Shown piece by piece: positions 1 to 6,630 of a DNA stretch of 9,339 nt (its first letter is position 1; every line of letters starts with the position of its first letter). The translations under genes and the position numbers were made by a program. The stretch is from contig DAOUVM010000065.1 in assembly GCA_030667645.1 (NCBI GenBank), positions 1 through 9,339 on the forward strand, written 5' to 3'. Origin of the DNA: Ardenticatenales bacterium. Its GTDB lineage: Bacteria > Chloroflexota > Anaerolineae > Promineifilales > UBA4811. The notes below the pieces were generated by a model, which was given only the letters and a program-made list of their open reading frames with translations, was not told the origin of the DNA and made no database searches.

Positions 1-99
1 CACCCGCACCTCTGTCTTTTTGTCTTGAGGTATCAGCAGGATAATGATGGCGGCTATCGCCGGCGTGAACGTGATGACTGGTAATATTGGAAAATCCAT
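1..99 (-). CDS. nuoM: Second NuoM-like proton-pumping subunit of complex I (5' end only, runs off left edge)
   Basis: Only the first 33 codons are inside the window (ATG at 97-99); the frame is open to base 1. The peptide starts MDFPILPVITFTPAIAAI, continues as a hydrophobic helix ending in LLIPQDKK, then a charged stretch. This is the usual NuoM opening: a first transmembrane helix with a T/S-P-x-x-x-A pattern, then a Pro and a basic/acidic loop. The complete NuoM just upstream has the same pattern (LTLILFSPLFGM, then MPGDEKK), so I read this as a second NuoM rather than NuoN. The start is supported by GAGAGGT at 107-113, 7 bases before the ATG. It would be a proton-translocating antiporter-like subunit in the membrane arm. 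It lies 175 bases after the previous nuo gene, a much longer gap than elsewhere in the operon. With so little protein visible, NuoN or another Mrp-type antiporter subunit cannot be excluded. Confidence 0.7.
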   Translation of the reverse strand, partial: MDFPILPVITFTPAIAAIIILLIPQDKKTEVRV

Positions 100-274
100 G
101 CACACTACCTCTCACAGTGCTGGTTCAAGAACAGCTTGAATTCCTCTGGTCGTTCAACACTTACTCACTATTCAGAACGGAAAGCTATTTTTTCTCTCAA
201 GTGCTTCGCGCTCAGGCTTCCGAGACCTGCAAGATCTGAAAGTCTTGTTCCGGCCGGTGACCGGAATGTTCCAA
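100..274 (-). other. Intergenic spacer between the two nuoM genes, with small inverted repeats
   Basis: This 175-base spacer is the longest gap in the nuo operon. Read on the minus strand, it holds TTCCGG/CCGGAA (arms 261-266 and 248-253, 7-base loop) starting 8 bases after the nuoM stop, then CAAGA/TCTTG (243-247 and 230-234), and near the next gene TTCAAG/CTTGAA (135-140 and 124-129, 5-base loop). None is followed by a clear U run, so I do not call an intrinsic terminator. I found no convincing internal promoter and no credible small ORF. The Shine-Dalgarno of the next gene is at 107-113. Confidence 0.5.
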
Positions 275-1801
275 CTATCCAACCAACCTGGTGACCGTCG
301 CGTTGATCACCTCCACTACCCAGCGGGGCCAAAGACCGATACTCAACATGAGCGCCATCAGTGGGTAGACGACCAATCGTTCTCTGACAGATATCTCTGG
401 TACGCTCTTCCACTCGAGGTTGAGCGATCCGTGCAACACCAGCTTTAGCGCCTTGAGCAGATACGCGCCGGTCAGCAGCAGTCCAATCATGGTCAGAGCG
501 GTGTATATGGAATAGACGTGCCACGATCCACGCACAACCATGAACTCACTTACAAAGCCGTTCAACCCTGGCAGTCCCACCGAGGCCATCGCACAAAAGA
601 TCAGAATGCCTCCATAAGCCGGCATGATGGTCCAGAGTCCACCGAGCTTTGTCAGGTCACGCGTGTGGGTGCGTTCGTAGATTACACCCACCAGGAAAAA
701 GAGGGCGGCCGCCGAGAGGCCATGGTTGAACATCTGCAGGACGGCACCGTTGAGGGCGATGATAGAGCTTTCCGCCCACCTGGGGTCGGTCGAGCCGCCA
801 GCTCGGGCAGCGACCGCAATCCCCAATACCACAAACCCCATATGATTTACAGACGAGTAAGCAATCAGTCGTTTGAAATCCGTCTGTCCGTAGGCGGCGA
901 ATGCGCCCACGATGGCCGAGATCACCGCCAGCAGCCCCAGGATCCAGGCTGCGTCGTGCGCTTGCTGCGGGAAAAGTGGCAGCACAAGCCTGATGAAACC
1001 ATAGGCGCCGAGCTTGAGCAGCACCCCGGCCAGGATCATGGATCCGGCGGTGGGCGCCTCGGTATGTGCATCGGGCAGCCAGGTGTGGAACGGCCAGATG
1101 GGAACCTTGATGGCAAACGCCACACAAAACGCCCAGAAGCTGATCGTCTTGACCGTGCCCAGTGGGATGCCAAGGACTCCGGTGGTGATTGCCGGCCAGG
1201 CGGTAGCCAGCTCGGGGATGCTGAAAGTTCCGGCCGATAGACCCATCACCTGGATTGCCAGCAAGAGTCCCAGGCTGCCCGCAACGGTATAGATGATGAA
1301 CTTGAGCGAGGCATACTTGCGGTTGGCGCTCCCCCACTGGTTAATGAGGAAATACATGGGTACCAGGCCCACTTCCCAAAAGAGGAAAAAGATGACCAGG
1401 TCCAGAGATAGAAAAACACCCAGCATCCCCATCTCTAGCACCAGGAAAAGCGCCATATACATCTTGACGCGGTCCTTGATGCCGAATGACGCCAGGATCG
1501 CCAGGGGTGACAGAATCGTTGTCAGCAGAACCATGCTAACGCTTATCCCATCCGCTCCCAGGTAAAAGGTGGCGCCAATGGGAGCGTACCAGACAACCTG
1601 GTGCTCAAACTGGTAGCCGGGCACGCCGATGTCATACTCGAACCAGAGCAGTAGAGAAAGCGCCAGCGGGACCAGGCTGAACAGCAAGGCTGTCCAGCGA
1701 ATGAGCTTCTTTTCGTCGCCAGGCATCAGCATGACAACAGCCATGCCGAATAACGGCGAGAACAGAATGAGCGTCAAAAGGTTATCGAGAATAAAGTCCA
1801 T
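275..1801 (-). CDS. nuoM: NADH-quinone oxidoreductase subunit M (NuoM), antiporter-like
   Basis: This is a 508-residue polytopic membrane protein of normal NuoM length. It forms one of the antiporter-like proton channels in the membrane arm of complex I. Visible family landmarks: the TM5 glutamate E143 in FFLFWEVGLVPMYF; the broken-helix TM7 block with K232 in IKVPIWPFHTWLPDAHTEAP; K263 in LLKLGAYGF; the SSVNHMGFVVLG segment near 316-327; NHGLSAAALFFLVGVIYERTHTRD at 359-382; and E419 in GFVSEF. These match by position the E. coli residues E144, K234, K265 and E407, known to matter for proton transfer. The ATG at 1801 has GAGGGAG (1808-1814) 6 bases upstream, overlapping the region just after the nuoL stop; the gap to nuoL is 16 bases, so the two are probably co-translated. 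All key residues are present, so the protein should be functional. Confidence 0.96.
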   Translation of the reverse strand: MDFILDNLLTLILFSPLFGMAVVMLMPGDEKKLIRWTALLFSLVPLALSLLLWFEYDIGVPGYQFEHQVVWYAPIGATFYLGADGISVSMVLLTTILSPLAILASFGIKDRVKMYMALFLVLEMGMLGVFLSLDLVIFFLFWEVGLVPMYFLINQWGSANRKYASLKFIIYTVAGSLGLLLAIQVMGLSAGTFSIPELATAWPAITTGVLGIPLGTVKTISFWAFCVAFAIKVPIWPFHTWLPDAHTEAPTAGSMILAGVLLKLGAYGFIRLVLPLFPQQAHDAAWILGLLAVISAIVGAFAAYGQTDFKRLIAYSSVNHMGFVVLGIAVAARAGGSTDPRWAESSIIALNGAVLQMFNHGLSAAALFFLVGVIYERTHTRDLTKLGGLWTIMPAYGGILIFCAMASVGLPGLNGFVSEFMVVRGSWHVYSIYTALTMIGLLLTGAYLLKALKLVLHGSLNLEWKSVPEISVRERLVVYPLMALMLSIGLWPRWVVEVINATVTRLVG

Positions 1802-1817
1802 CTAGCACTCCCTCATA

Positions 1818-3992
1818 TCAGCGGCTGAGGACAAAGATCAGCAGGTAGGCAAAGGCGCAGCCGATCAAGAGCGATAGCCACATGTACTCTTGGATCTTTC
1901 CCGCCTGGATTGTTCGGAACTCGCGCGCTCCGTCCAGGAATCGGTCCTTGAGCCAGTCCACGCCACCATTGATGACGTGAACGTCGAACAGACGAACATA
2001 TGTGGCTATTCCCCCGGTGGTCCGGCCGACAAAGTGCAAAATCCCGTCAATGATCCCCCGATCCATCCATTCGTATACGACCTTGGCAGCCACCCATTTG
2101 GTAGGCTCGACAAACGCGGCCTGGTAGAATTCGTCAAAGTAGTACTTGTTGTGGAGCACAGTGTAGAGCCTTCCCAACGGCTTGACCAGCGGGTCAGGTT
2201 CTCCAGCCTTGACCGGTTCCTTCCAATAGATCAGATACCCGCCTCCCAGGCCAAGGAGCACCACGAACACCGAAGTCAACAGGGGAATCCAGTTAAAGGT
2301 AATGCCTTCAGGGTGGACGACCAAGGAAGCGCCCGCAAAGTGGTGGAAGAAGTTGATCTCGCCCAGTTCCAACCCCATGAAATCGTCCGGGATACCCATC
2401 CATCCCGCCGTGATGGCAAAAAAGGCGAGAATGACCAGTGGTAAGATCATTGTCCAACTGCTCTCGTGGGCGTGTTTGCTCAGCTTTGTGCGCGGCTTTC
2501 CCCAGAAGATAAGCCCGATTTGGCGCATGGTATAAAAGGCAGTGAGAGCGGCCGAAACAGCCAGCAGAATAAAGACCCACGCGCCCAGCGGCGCCAGCCC
2601 ACCCGCGCCGTGGGTCATGGCGTAGAACGACTCGGCCAAGATTTCATCCTTGGACCAAAAGCCGGCCGTTACCAGCGGTAACCCGGAAAGCGCCAAGCCA
2701 CCAATCAAAAAGGTCCAGAATGTCCAGGGCATCTTGGTGCGCAGCCCACCCATATTCAGCATATCCTGGGCGTCGGTGTGATGGTCGTTCGCGTGGTGCG
2801 CGCCATGTTCCATTCCGTGAATGATCGAGCCCGATCCGAGGAAGAGGAGCGCCTTGAAGAAGGCGTGGGTGATCAGATGGAACGCGGCCGCGATGTAGGC
2901 TCCTATGCCCAATGCCGCCACCATGTAGCCAAGCTGGGCAATTGTCGAGTAAGCCAGCACCCGCTTGACGTCATTTTGCGCAAGGGCGATGGTGGACGCA
3001 AACAGGGCAGTAAAGGCGCCAATTAACCCCATTGCCACCATCGGCGCGGTGGGCGGGCCGCCGTGCTCCCACCCGGCGCTGAGTAATGGAAACATCCGCA
3101 CGATCATGTATACCCCGGCCGAGACCATGGCAGCCGAGTGGATCATGGCGCTGACGGGCGTCGGACCCTCCATCGCATCTGGCAACCAGACGTGGAGTGG
3201 GAACTGGGCGCTCTTGCCTACCGTACCGGCAAAGAGCAACAACCCGATCAACCCCGCGATGGAAATCCCCATGCCTGGGACGAGTGTGGTCGCCAATTGG
3301 TGCAATACCTGCTCGTCCCGCAGGATAGCCGCAAAGCTGAGGGTGCCAGTCTGGGTGTAGAGATAGGCAATGCCCAGCAGCATGATCACATCCCCAATAC
3401 GGGTAGTGATGAAGGCTTTGACGGCCGCCTGGCGGGGCGTGGTCTTGTCGGGATCATCATAGTTCTTGTCGTACCAGAAACCAATCAGCAAGTAGGAGCA
3501 GAGCCCCATTACCTCCCAGCCGACAAACAGCAAGAGCAGATTATCCGCCACCACCAGTGTGAACATCCCGGCCGCAAACAGGGAGAGAAAGGCGAAAAAG
3601 CGGGAATAGTCTCGGTCTTCATGCTCGGTGCCGTACCCCATATAGCCAATGCTGTAAAAGATGATGCAGAAAATGGCCGTGGGGACAAAGAAGAGCATTC
3701 CCATTGTCAGCGGGTCCGTCATCGCCCCCATCTGGAGCCAGTTGCTAAAGCCGTCGATTGGCAACCACTCTATGGTGTTCCCAATGGGGTGATGCGCCAA
3801 GTCGTGAGCGCCCATGCTCAGCCCATTGACCAAGAGCACCACGCCAAAGCCAAGGGAGATAATGGTTGCCAGCACGGCGATTGTGTGGCTCAACCAGCGA
3901 ACCCGGTTGGTGAACAACACGATCAGGAAAAAGGCGGCCAACGGGGGAATCGGGACCAGTATGGGGAGAAGGTTCAATAGTTCACGATCCAT
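1818..3992 (-). CDS. nuoL: NADH-quinone oxidoreductase subunit L (NuoL), with extended C-terminal lateral-helix region
   Basis: NuoL is the distal antiporter-like subunit of complex I; its C-terminal amphipathic helix runs along the membrane arm. The 724-residue product has E160 in FVGWEVMGLCSYLLIGFW, K260 in GTVGKSAQFPLHVWLPDAMEG, the PTPVSAMIHSAAMVSAGVY channel segment, K380 in THAFFKALLFL, and SKDE at 447-450. It is about 110 residues longer than E. coli NuoL (613, from memory). Part of the excess lies between FVEP (627) and QEYMW (705): 79 residues here against roughly 46-52 in E. coli- or Rhodobacter-type proteins as I recall them. A histidine-rich loop (392-406) adds more. The ATG at 3992 has AAAGGA about 7 bases upstream. 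The gap to nuoK is 44 bases. The extra length may reflect a complex with one more antiporter subunit, in keeping with the second nuoM. Confidence 0.97.
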   Translation of the reverse strand: MDRELLNLLPILVPIPPLAAFFLIVLFTNRVRWLSHTIAVLATIISLGFGVVLLVNGLSMGAHDLAHHPIGNTIEWLPIDGFSNWLQMGAMTDPLTMGMLFFVPTAIFCIIFYSIGYMGYGTEHEDRDYSRFFAFLSLFAAGMFTLVVADNLLLLFVGWEVMGLCSYLLIGFWYDKNYDDPDKTTPRQAAVKAFITTRIGDVIMLLGIAYLYTQTGTLSFAAILRDEQVLHQLATTLVPGMGISIAGLIGLLLFAGTVGKSAQFPLHVWLPDAMEGPTPVSAMIHSAAMVSAGVYMIVRMFPLLSAGWEHGGPPTAPMVAMGLIGAFTALFASTIALAQNDVKRVLAYSTIAQLGYMVAALGIGAYIAAAFHLITHAFFKALLFLGSGSIIHGMEHGAHHANDHHTDAQDMLNMGGLRTKMPWTFWTFLIGGLALSGLPLVTAGFWSKDEILAESFYAMTHGAGGLAPLGAWVFILLAVSAALTAFYTMRQIGLIFWGKPRTKLSKHAHESSWTMILPLVILAFFAITAGWMGIPDDFMGLELGEINFFHHFAGASLVVHPEGITFNWIPLLTSVFVVLLGLGGGYLIYWKEPVKAGEPDPLVKPLGRLYTVLHNKYYFDEFYQAAFVEPTKWVAAKVVYEWMDRGIIDGILHFVGRTTGGIATYVRLFDVHVINGGVDWLKDRFLDGAREFRTIQAGKIQEYMWLSLLIGCAFAYLLIFVLSR

Positions 3993-4036
3993 TAACGAAT
4001 CCTTTACAGAGCCACATATGGTCTATCGGACCGTGG

Positions 4037-4345
4037 CTAGAGCTTGAGGAGGTCTAGATCCTCAACGACGATGTGCTTGCGCTGACGATAGATGGATAGG
4101 ATGAGTGCCAGCCCCACAGCCGCCTCTGCGGCTGCAACAACGAGGACAAACACGGCAAACGCCAGGCCGACCGGTCGAGTTGGCGTTTGGAATCGCCAGA
4201 ATGCGACCAGGTTGAGGTTCACGGCGTTGAGCATCAACTCGATGCTCATCAGGACGGCAACCGCATTGCGCCGGGCAAAGACGCCATATAACCCAATGCA
4301 GAACAAAAGCGCCGATGTGATCAGATACCAGGAGAGCGGAACCAT
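4037..4345 (-). CDS. nuoK: NADH-quinone oxidoreductase subunit K (NuoK)
   Basis: NuoK is a small three-helix membrane subunit that, with NuoJ and NuoA, links the quinone-site end of complex I to the antiporters. From the ATG at 4345 the protein has 102 residues, the standard length, and opens MVPLSWYLI as most NuoK proteins do. Both membrane-buried glutamates of the proton path are present: E36 in MSIELMLNAVNLN and E74 in VAAAEAAVGLALIL (E. coli E36 and E72). A longer reading from a TTG at 4354 is possible, but the Shine-Dalgarno AAGGGG at 4356-4361 lies 1 base from that TTG and 10 bases from the ATG, which decides for the ATG. The gap from nuoJ is 22 bases. Confidence 0.96.
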   Translation of the reverse strand: MVPLSWYLITSALLFCIGLYGVFARRNAVAVLMSIELMLNAVNLNLVAFWRFQTPTRPVGLAFAVFVLVVAAAEAAVGLALILSIYRQRKHIVVEDLDLLKL

Positions 4346-4367
4346 ATTGGGCAATCCCCTTGTTTAG

Positions 4368-4880
4368 CTAGTCGTCGTGTTGCTCACGAGCGATAAAGAT
4401 GGATCCCACCATCGCGCCGAGAAGGAGAATGGAGGCGACCTCGAACGGTAAGACGTACTGGCCCCAATCAACCAGAGCCATGCCCAGGCCCCTGGTTGGA
4501 TCAGCAGCCAGGACCGGGACATTCTCTGCTCGAATCCCCAGTGGCCAGACGATGTTGATGATGTATACCAACAGTGCGAATGTAAGCGCAGAGACCAGCA
4601 ACGCCCAGGGCCACTGACTATTCATGGCGACACGGTTCCCCGCAGCCACCCGCTGGGTGAGCATGACGGCAAAGATGATGAGGATGGCGATGGCTCCGAT
4701 GTAGATCAAGATCTGCGCCGCTGCCATAAAGCCTGCCTCCAGTAGAACGTAGAGGCCGGCAATGCCAAAAAAGGAGAGCACCAGCGACGCGGCCGCGCGA
4801 ACGAGGTTGCGGCTCGTAACGACGAGGATCCCGCCACCCAAGGTCAGAATTCCAAAGAGTCCGAACACAACGTAGGTCAT
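4368..4880 (-). CDS. nuoJ: NADH-quinone oxidoreductase subunit J (NuoJ)
   Basis: This is a 170-residue, five-helix membrane subunit of complex I, of usual NuoJ length. The best landmark is the third helix, AAAQILIYIGAIAILIIFAV (54-71), the segment that holds the pi-bulge and conserved tyrosine (Y60 here) rotating between states during coupling in known structures. The preceding SFFGIAGLYVLLEAGFMA is also typical. The C terminus ends with a helix LLLGAMVGSIFIAREQ, as in other NuoJ proteins. The ATG at 4880 is only 4 bases past the nuoH TGA, and its Shine-Dalgarno (AGGGGTG) overlaps that stop codon, so translation is very likely coupled to nuoH. The ferredoxin-like nuoI that usually sits between nuoH and nuoJ is absent. 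Confidence 0.95.
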   Translation of the reverse strand: MTYVVFGLFGILTLGGGILVVTSRNLVRAAASLVLSFFGIAGLYVLLEAGFMAAAQILIYIGAIAILIIFAVMLTQRVAAGNRVAMNSQWPWALLVSALTFALLVYIINIVWPLGIRAENVPVLAADPTRGLGMALVDWGQYVLPFEVASILLLGAMVGSIFIAREQHDD

Positions 4881-4884
4881 ACTT

Positions 4885-6117
4885 TCACCCCTGAATACCG
4901 GAAGCGACCGGTTCTAGTACTCTCGCTGCCTCTTGCTTGTGCCGCTCGCGGCGGGAAACAGTTCCCAGAATCATGAATGTCCCGGCGATCATCACCATAT
5001 TGGTACCCAGTAATATACCCCAGCGAGGGAGCAACTGCCACAGCGTTGCGTCCATGGCCGGTGTCTGCACCAGCTTGGCGGCCAGGCTCATCACCACCAG
5101 GTTGACCAAAGAGAGCGGTATCAGGAACTTCCAACTGAGGTTGAGCATGTGATCTATCCGCAAGCGGGGCATGGTGATGCGGATCCAAATGTGGACGAAA
5201 TAGATCGCAAACATCTTGATGAGAAAGTAAAGAAAGCCAAGTGCCGGCGCCTGATCCACAAAGGGTCCACGCCAGCCTCCAAAGAACAGGGTGGCAATAA
5301 CGCCACAGAAAGTAAAGGCGTGAATAAACTCTCCCAAGAAGAACATGGCGAACCGCATGCCGCTGTATTCAATGTTGAAACCGGCCACGATTTCCGAGTC
5401 CGCCTCTAGCAAGTCAAACGGGGAGCGCCCTACCTCGGCCGTGCTGCTGATGAAAAAGATCAACATTGAGATGGGGGCCAGGAGAACGTACCATCCTTGA
5501 GCCTGTGCCTCGACAATCCCATTCAGCCGCATGGTGCCAGCCAGGAGAACAGGAATCAGCAGAGTGAGCACAAGGGGGACCTCATAGCTGACTAGTTGAG
5601 CCACTCCGCGGAAAGCCGAGATGAGGGCGTACTTGTTGTTGGATGACCAGCCAGCCATCAGGACAGCCAATGTGCCAAAGGAGCTTACCGCCACAAAGTA
5701 GAGGGCTCCGATCTCCAGATCCACCCCCACCACGTTGCTGGCCAAAGGTATCACTGCCCAGATGAGGATTACCGAAACGACCGACAACATCGGGGCAAGA
5801 TTGTACATGACCTTGTCCACCTTGGTCGGGGTGATGATCTCTTTGGTGAGCAGCTTGAAAATATCCGGGATGGTTTGCAGAACACCACAAGGACCCACAC
5901 GGTTTGGTCCCAGCCGGTCCTGAAACCGGCCGATGATCTTGCGTTCCCCCATGATGGTCACACATACAATCATGACGGGCAGAGCAGTGAGGAGAACGGC
6001 GCCCATTGCCTTGTTCGTAAACGAGAGCCACTCGGGAGAAAGTCCCAGATTGGTCAACCATTCAGTCCACACCTGCCCGATGCTGTAAAAGAGATTGGCG
6101 ATCTCAAAACTATCCAT
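4885..6117 (-). CDS. nuoH: NADH-quinone oxidoreductase subunit H (NuoH)
   Basis: NuoH forms the membrane side of the quinone-binding chamber and anchors the peripheral arm. The 410-residue protein carries the standard markers: GERKIIGRFQDRLGPNRVGP (57-76), a first-loop motif facing NuoB/NuoD; FKLLTKEIITP (87-97); SAFRGVAQLVSYEVPL (167-182); the acidic quinone-funnel loop RSPFDLLEADSEIVAGF (231-247); NIEYSGMRFAMFFLGEF (248-264); and IRITMPRLRIDHMLNLSWK (312-330). In the funnel loop most family members have DLPEAE; here it reads DLLEAD, a conservative change that keeps the acids. An N-terminal stretch of about 35 residues before the first long helix and a basic tail (SRRERHKQ) make it longer than the E. 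coli protein. The ATG at 6117 has GGGAG about 9 bases upstream. It follows nuoA directly, without nuoB-G. Confidence 0.97.
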   Translation of the reverse strand: MDSFEIANLFYSIGQVWTEWLTNLGLSPEWLSFTNKAMGAVLLTALPVMIVCVTIMGERKIIGRFQDRLGPNRVGPCGVLQTIPDIFKLLTKEIITPTKVDKVMYNLAPMLSVVSVILIWAVIPLASNVVGVDLEIGALYFVAVSSFGTLAVLMAGWSSNNKYALISAFRGVAQLVSYEVPLVLTLLIPVLLAGTMRLNGIVEAQAQGWYVLLAPISMLIFFISSTAEVGRSPFDLLEADSEIVAGFNIEYSGMRFAMFFLGEFIHAFTFCGVIATLFFGGWRGPFVDQAPALGFLYFLIKMFAIYFVHIWIRITMPRLRIDHMLNLSWKFLIPLSLVNLVVMSLAAKLVQTPAMDATLWQLLPRWGILLGTNMVMIAGTFMILGTVSRRERHKQEAARVLEPVASGIQG

Positions 6118-6149
6118 GCAGAGTTACTCCCAGGGCAAAATGATCAGGG

Positions 6150-6181
6150 AACTGATGGACAACCCCCGGCGTCCATCAGTT
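6150..6181 (-). repeat. Perfect 11-bp inverted repeat (RNA hairpin) between nuoA and nuoH
   Basis: AACTGATGGAC (6150-6160) and GTCCATCAGTT (6171-6181) are exact reverse complements separated by a 10-base loop. In the nuo mRNA the stem begins 2 bases after the nuoA stop codon. It is not followed by an immediate U run; the only TTTT on the minus strand lies about 10 bases beyond it. I therefore favour an mRNA processing or stability element, or a leaky attenuator, over a classical terminator. It occupies the place where nuoB to nuoG lie in complete operons. Confidence 0.75.
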
Positions 6182-6183
6182 GT

Positions 6184-6540
6184 CTAGAACCACTCAAGGG
6201 CATCCTTTTTCCAGGCGTAGGCAAGAGCGGCTGCCAGGATCAAAATAAAAATCGCCGCCTCGACAACGGCGTAAATCGGAAGCACGTCAAAGGCTGCTGC
6301 AATGGGGAACAGCAACACCATCTCGATATCAAAAATTACAAACACAAGGGCAAAGATATAGTACTGGACCTTGAACTGAACCCAGGTTGGGCCCATGGTC
6401 TCCATGCCGCATTCATATGTATCGTTCTTGATTCGGTTGGGTTTTCGAGGGCCCAGGATCGACCCGAATACAATGGCTGAGATGGGGAGGGCAGAAGCGA
6501 CAACAAAGAGTAATCCAATCAGTACATAGTCCTGCAACAC
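6184..6540 (-). CDS. nuoA: NADH-quinone oxidoreductase subunit A (NuoA)
   Basis: NuoA is a three-helix membrane subunit next to NuoH and NuoJ at the hinge between the two arms of complex I. The 118-residue product has normal length and a very typical sequence: the YECGMETMG loop (42-50), carrying the conserved cysteine whose accessibility reports the active/deactive state in mitochondrial ND3; WVQFKVQYYIFALVFVIFD (53-71); and the acidic pair D71 and E73 in DIEMVLLFP, with a further buried glutamate E94. The start codon is GTG at 6540, backed by a full AAGGAGG at 6551-6557 with 10-base spacing. It is the first gene of the membrane-arm operon, with a likely promoter 50-75 bases upstream. It is followed by a hairpin and then nuoH. 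Confidence 0.96.
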   Translation of the reverse strand: MLQDYVLIGLLFVVASALPISAIVFGSILGPRKPNRIKNDTYECGMETMGPTWVQFKVQYYIFALVFVIFDIEMVLLFPIAAAFDVLPIYAVVEAAIFILILAAALAYAWKKDALEWF

Positions 6541-6550
6541 GGCCAGGGAC

Positions 6551-6557
6551 CCTCCTT
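6551..6557 (-). promoter_or_regulatory. Consensus Shine-Dalgarno of nuoA
   Basis: AAGGAGG, 10 bases before the GTG start. It is the strongest ribosome binding site in the window and decides in favour of the GTG start for nuoA. Confidence 0.8.
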
Positions 6558-6588
6558 GTGAACACTCTCTATAAGATCAACGGTCGGC

Positions 6589-6616
6589 ATTTTACCACAA
6601 GTTATAGAATTAACAA
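6589..6616 (-). promoter_or_regulatory. Probable sigma-70-type promoter of the nuo membrane-arm operon
   Basis: On the minus strand, TTGTTA (6611-6616) and TAAAAT (6589-6594) are separated by 16 bases. The -10 is preceded by TGG, giving the extended form TGGTAAAAT. The region is markedly AT-rich against its surroundings. Transcription would start near 6582, leaving a leader of about 40 bases that carries the nuoA Shine-Dalgarno. It lies just downstream of the presumed terminator of the fem genes, where an operon promoter would be expected. Confidence 0.6.
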
Positions 6617-6630
6617 ATAGGAGCATGCCC

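Noticed and set aside
160..200. Possible internal promoter before the second nuoM (TTGAGA ... TGAATA on the minus strand)
   Set aside because: The spacing is about 20 bases and the -10 is poor; it is not better than chance in an AT-containing spacer.
518..1240. A 240-codon open frame on the plus strand inside nuoM
   Set aside because: It is fully antisense to a well-supported NuoM; its translation is rich in Gly, Arg, Gln and His without any domain-like pattern, as expected from the reverse of a membrane-protein gene.
3138..3980. A 280-codon open frame on the plus strand inside nuoL
   Set aside because: It is antisense to conserved NuoL sequence, has no recognisable motif and no credible ribosome binding site; it is a composition shadow.
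4346..4354. Upstream TTG start that would add three residues to NuoK
   Set aside because: The Shine-Dalgarno AAGGGG is only 1 base from the TTG but 10 from the ATG, and NuoK proteins normally begin MVPLSWYL.
707..4797. Three copies of the 8-base palindrome GCGGCCGC (near 707, 2884 and 4793)
   Set aside because: Each encodes part of an Ala-Ala-Ala run in a membrane helix; codon choice for alanine explains them without a regulatory or recombination role.
5582..6061. A 159-codon frame on the minus strand in another frame of nuoH
   Set aside because: It overlaps conserved NuoH motifs in a shifted frame, and its protein has low-complexity, Gly/His-rich character.
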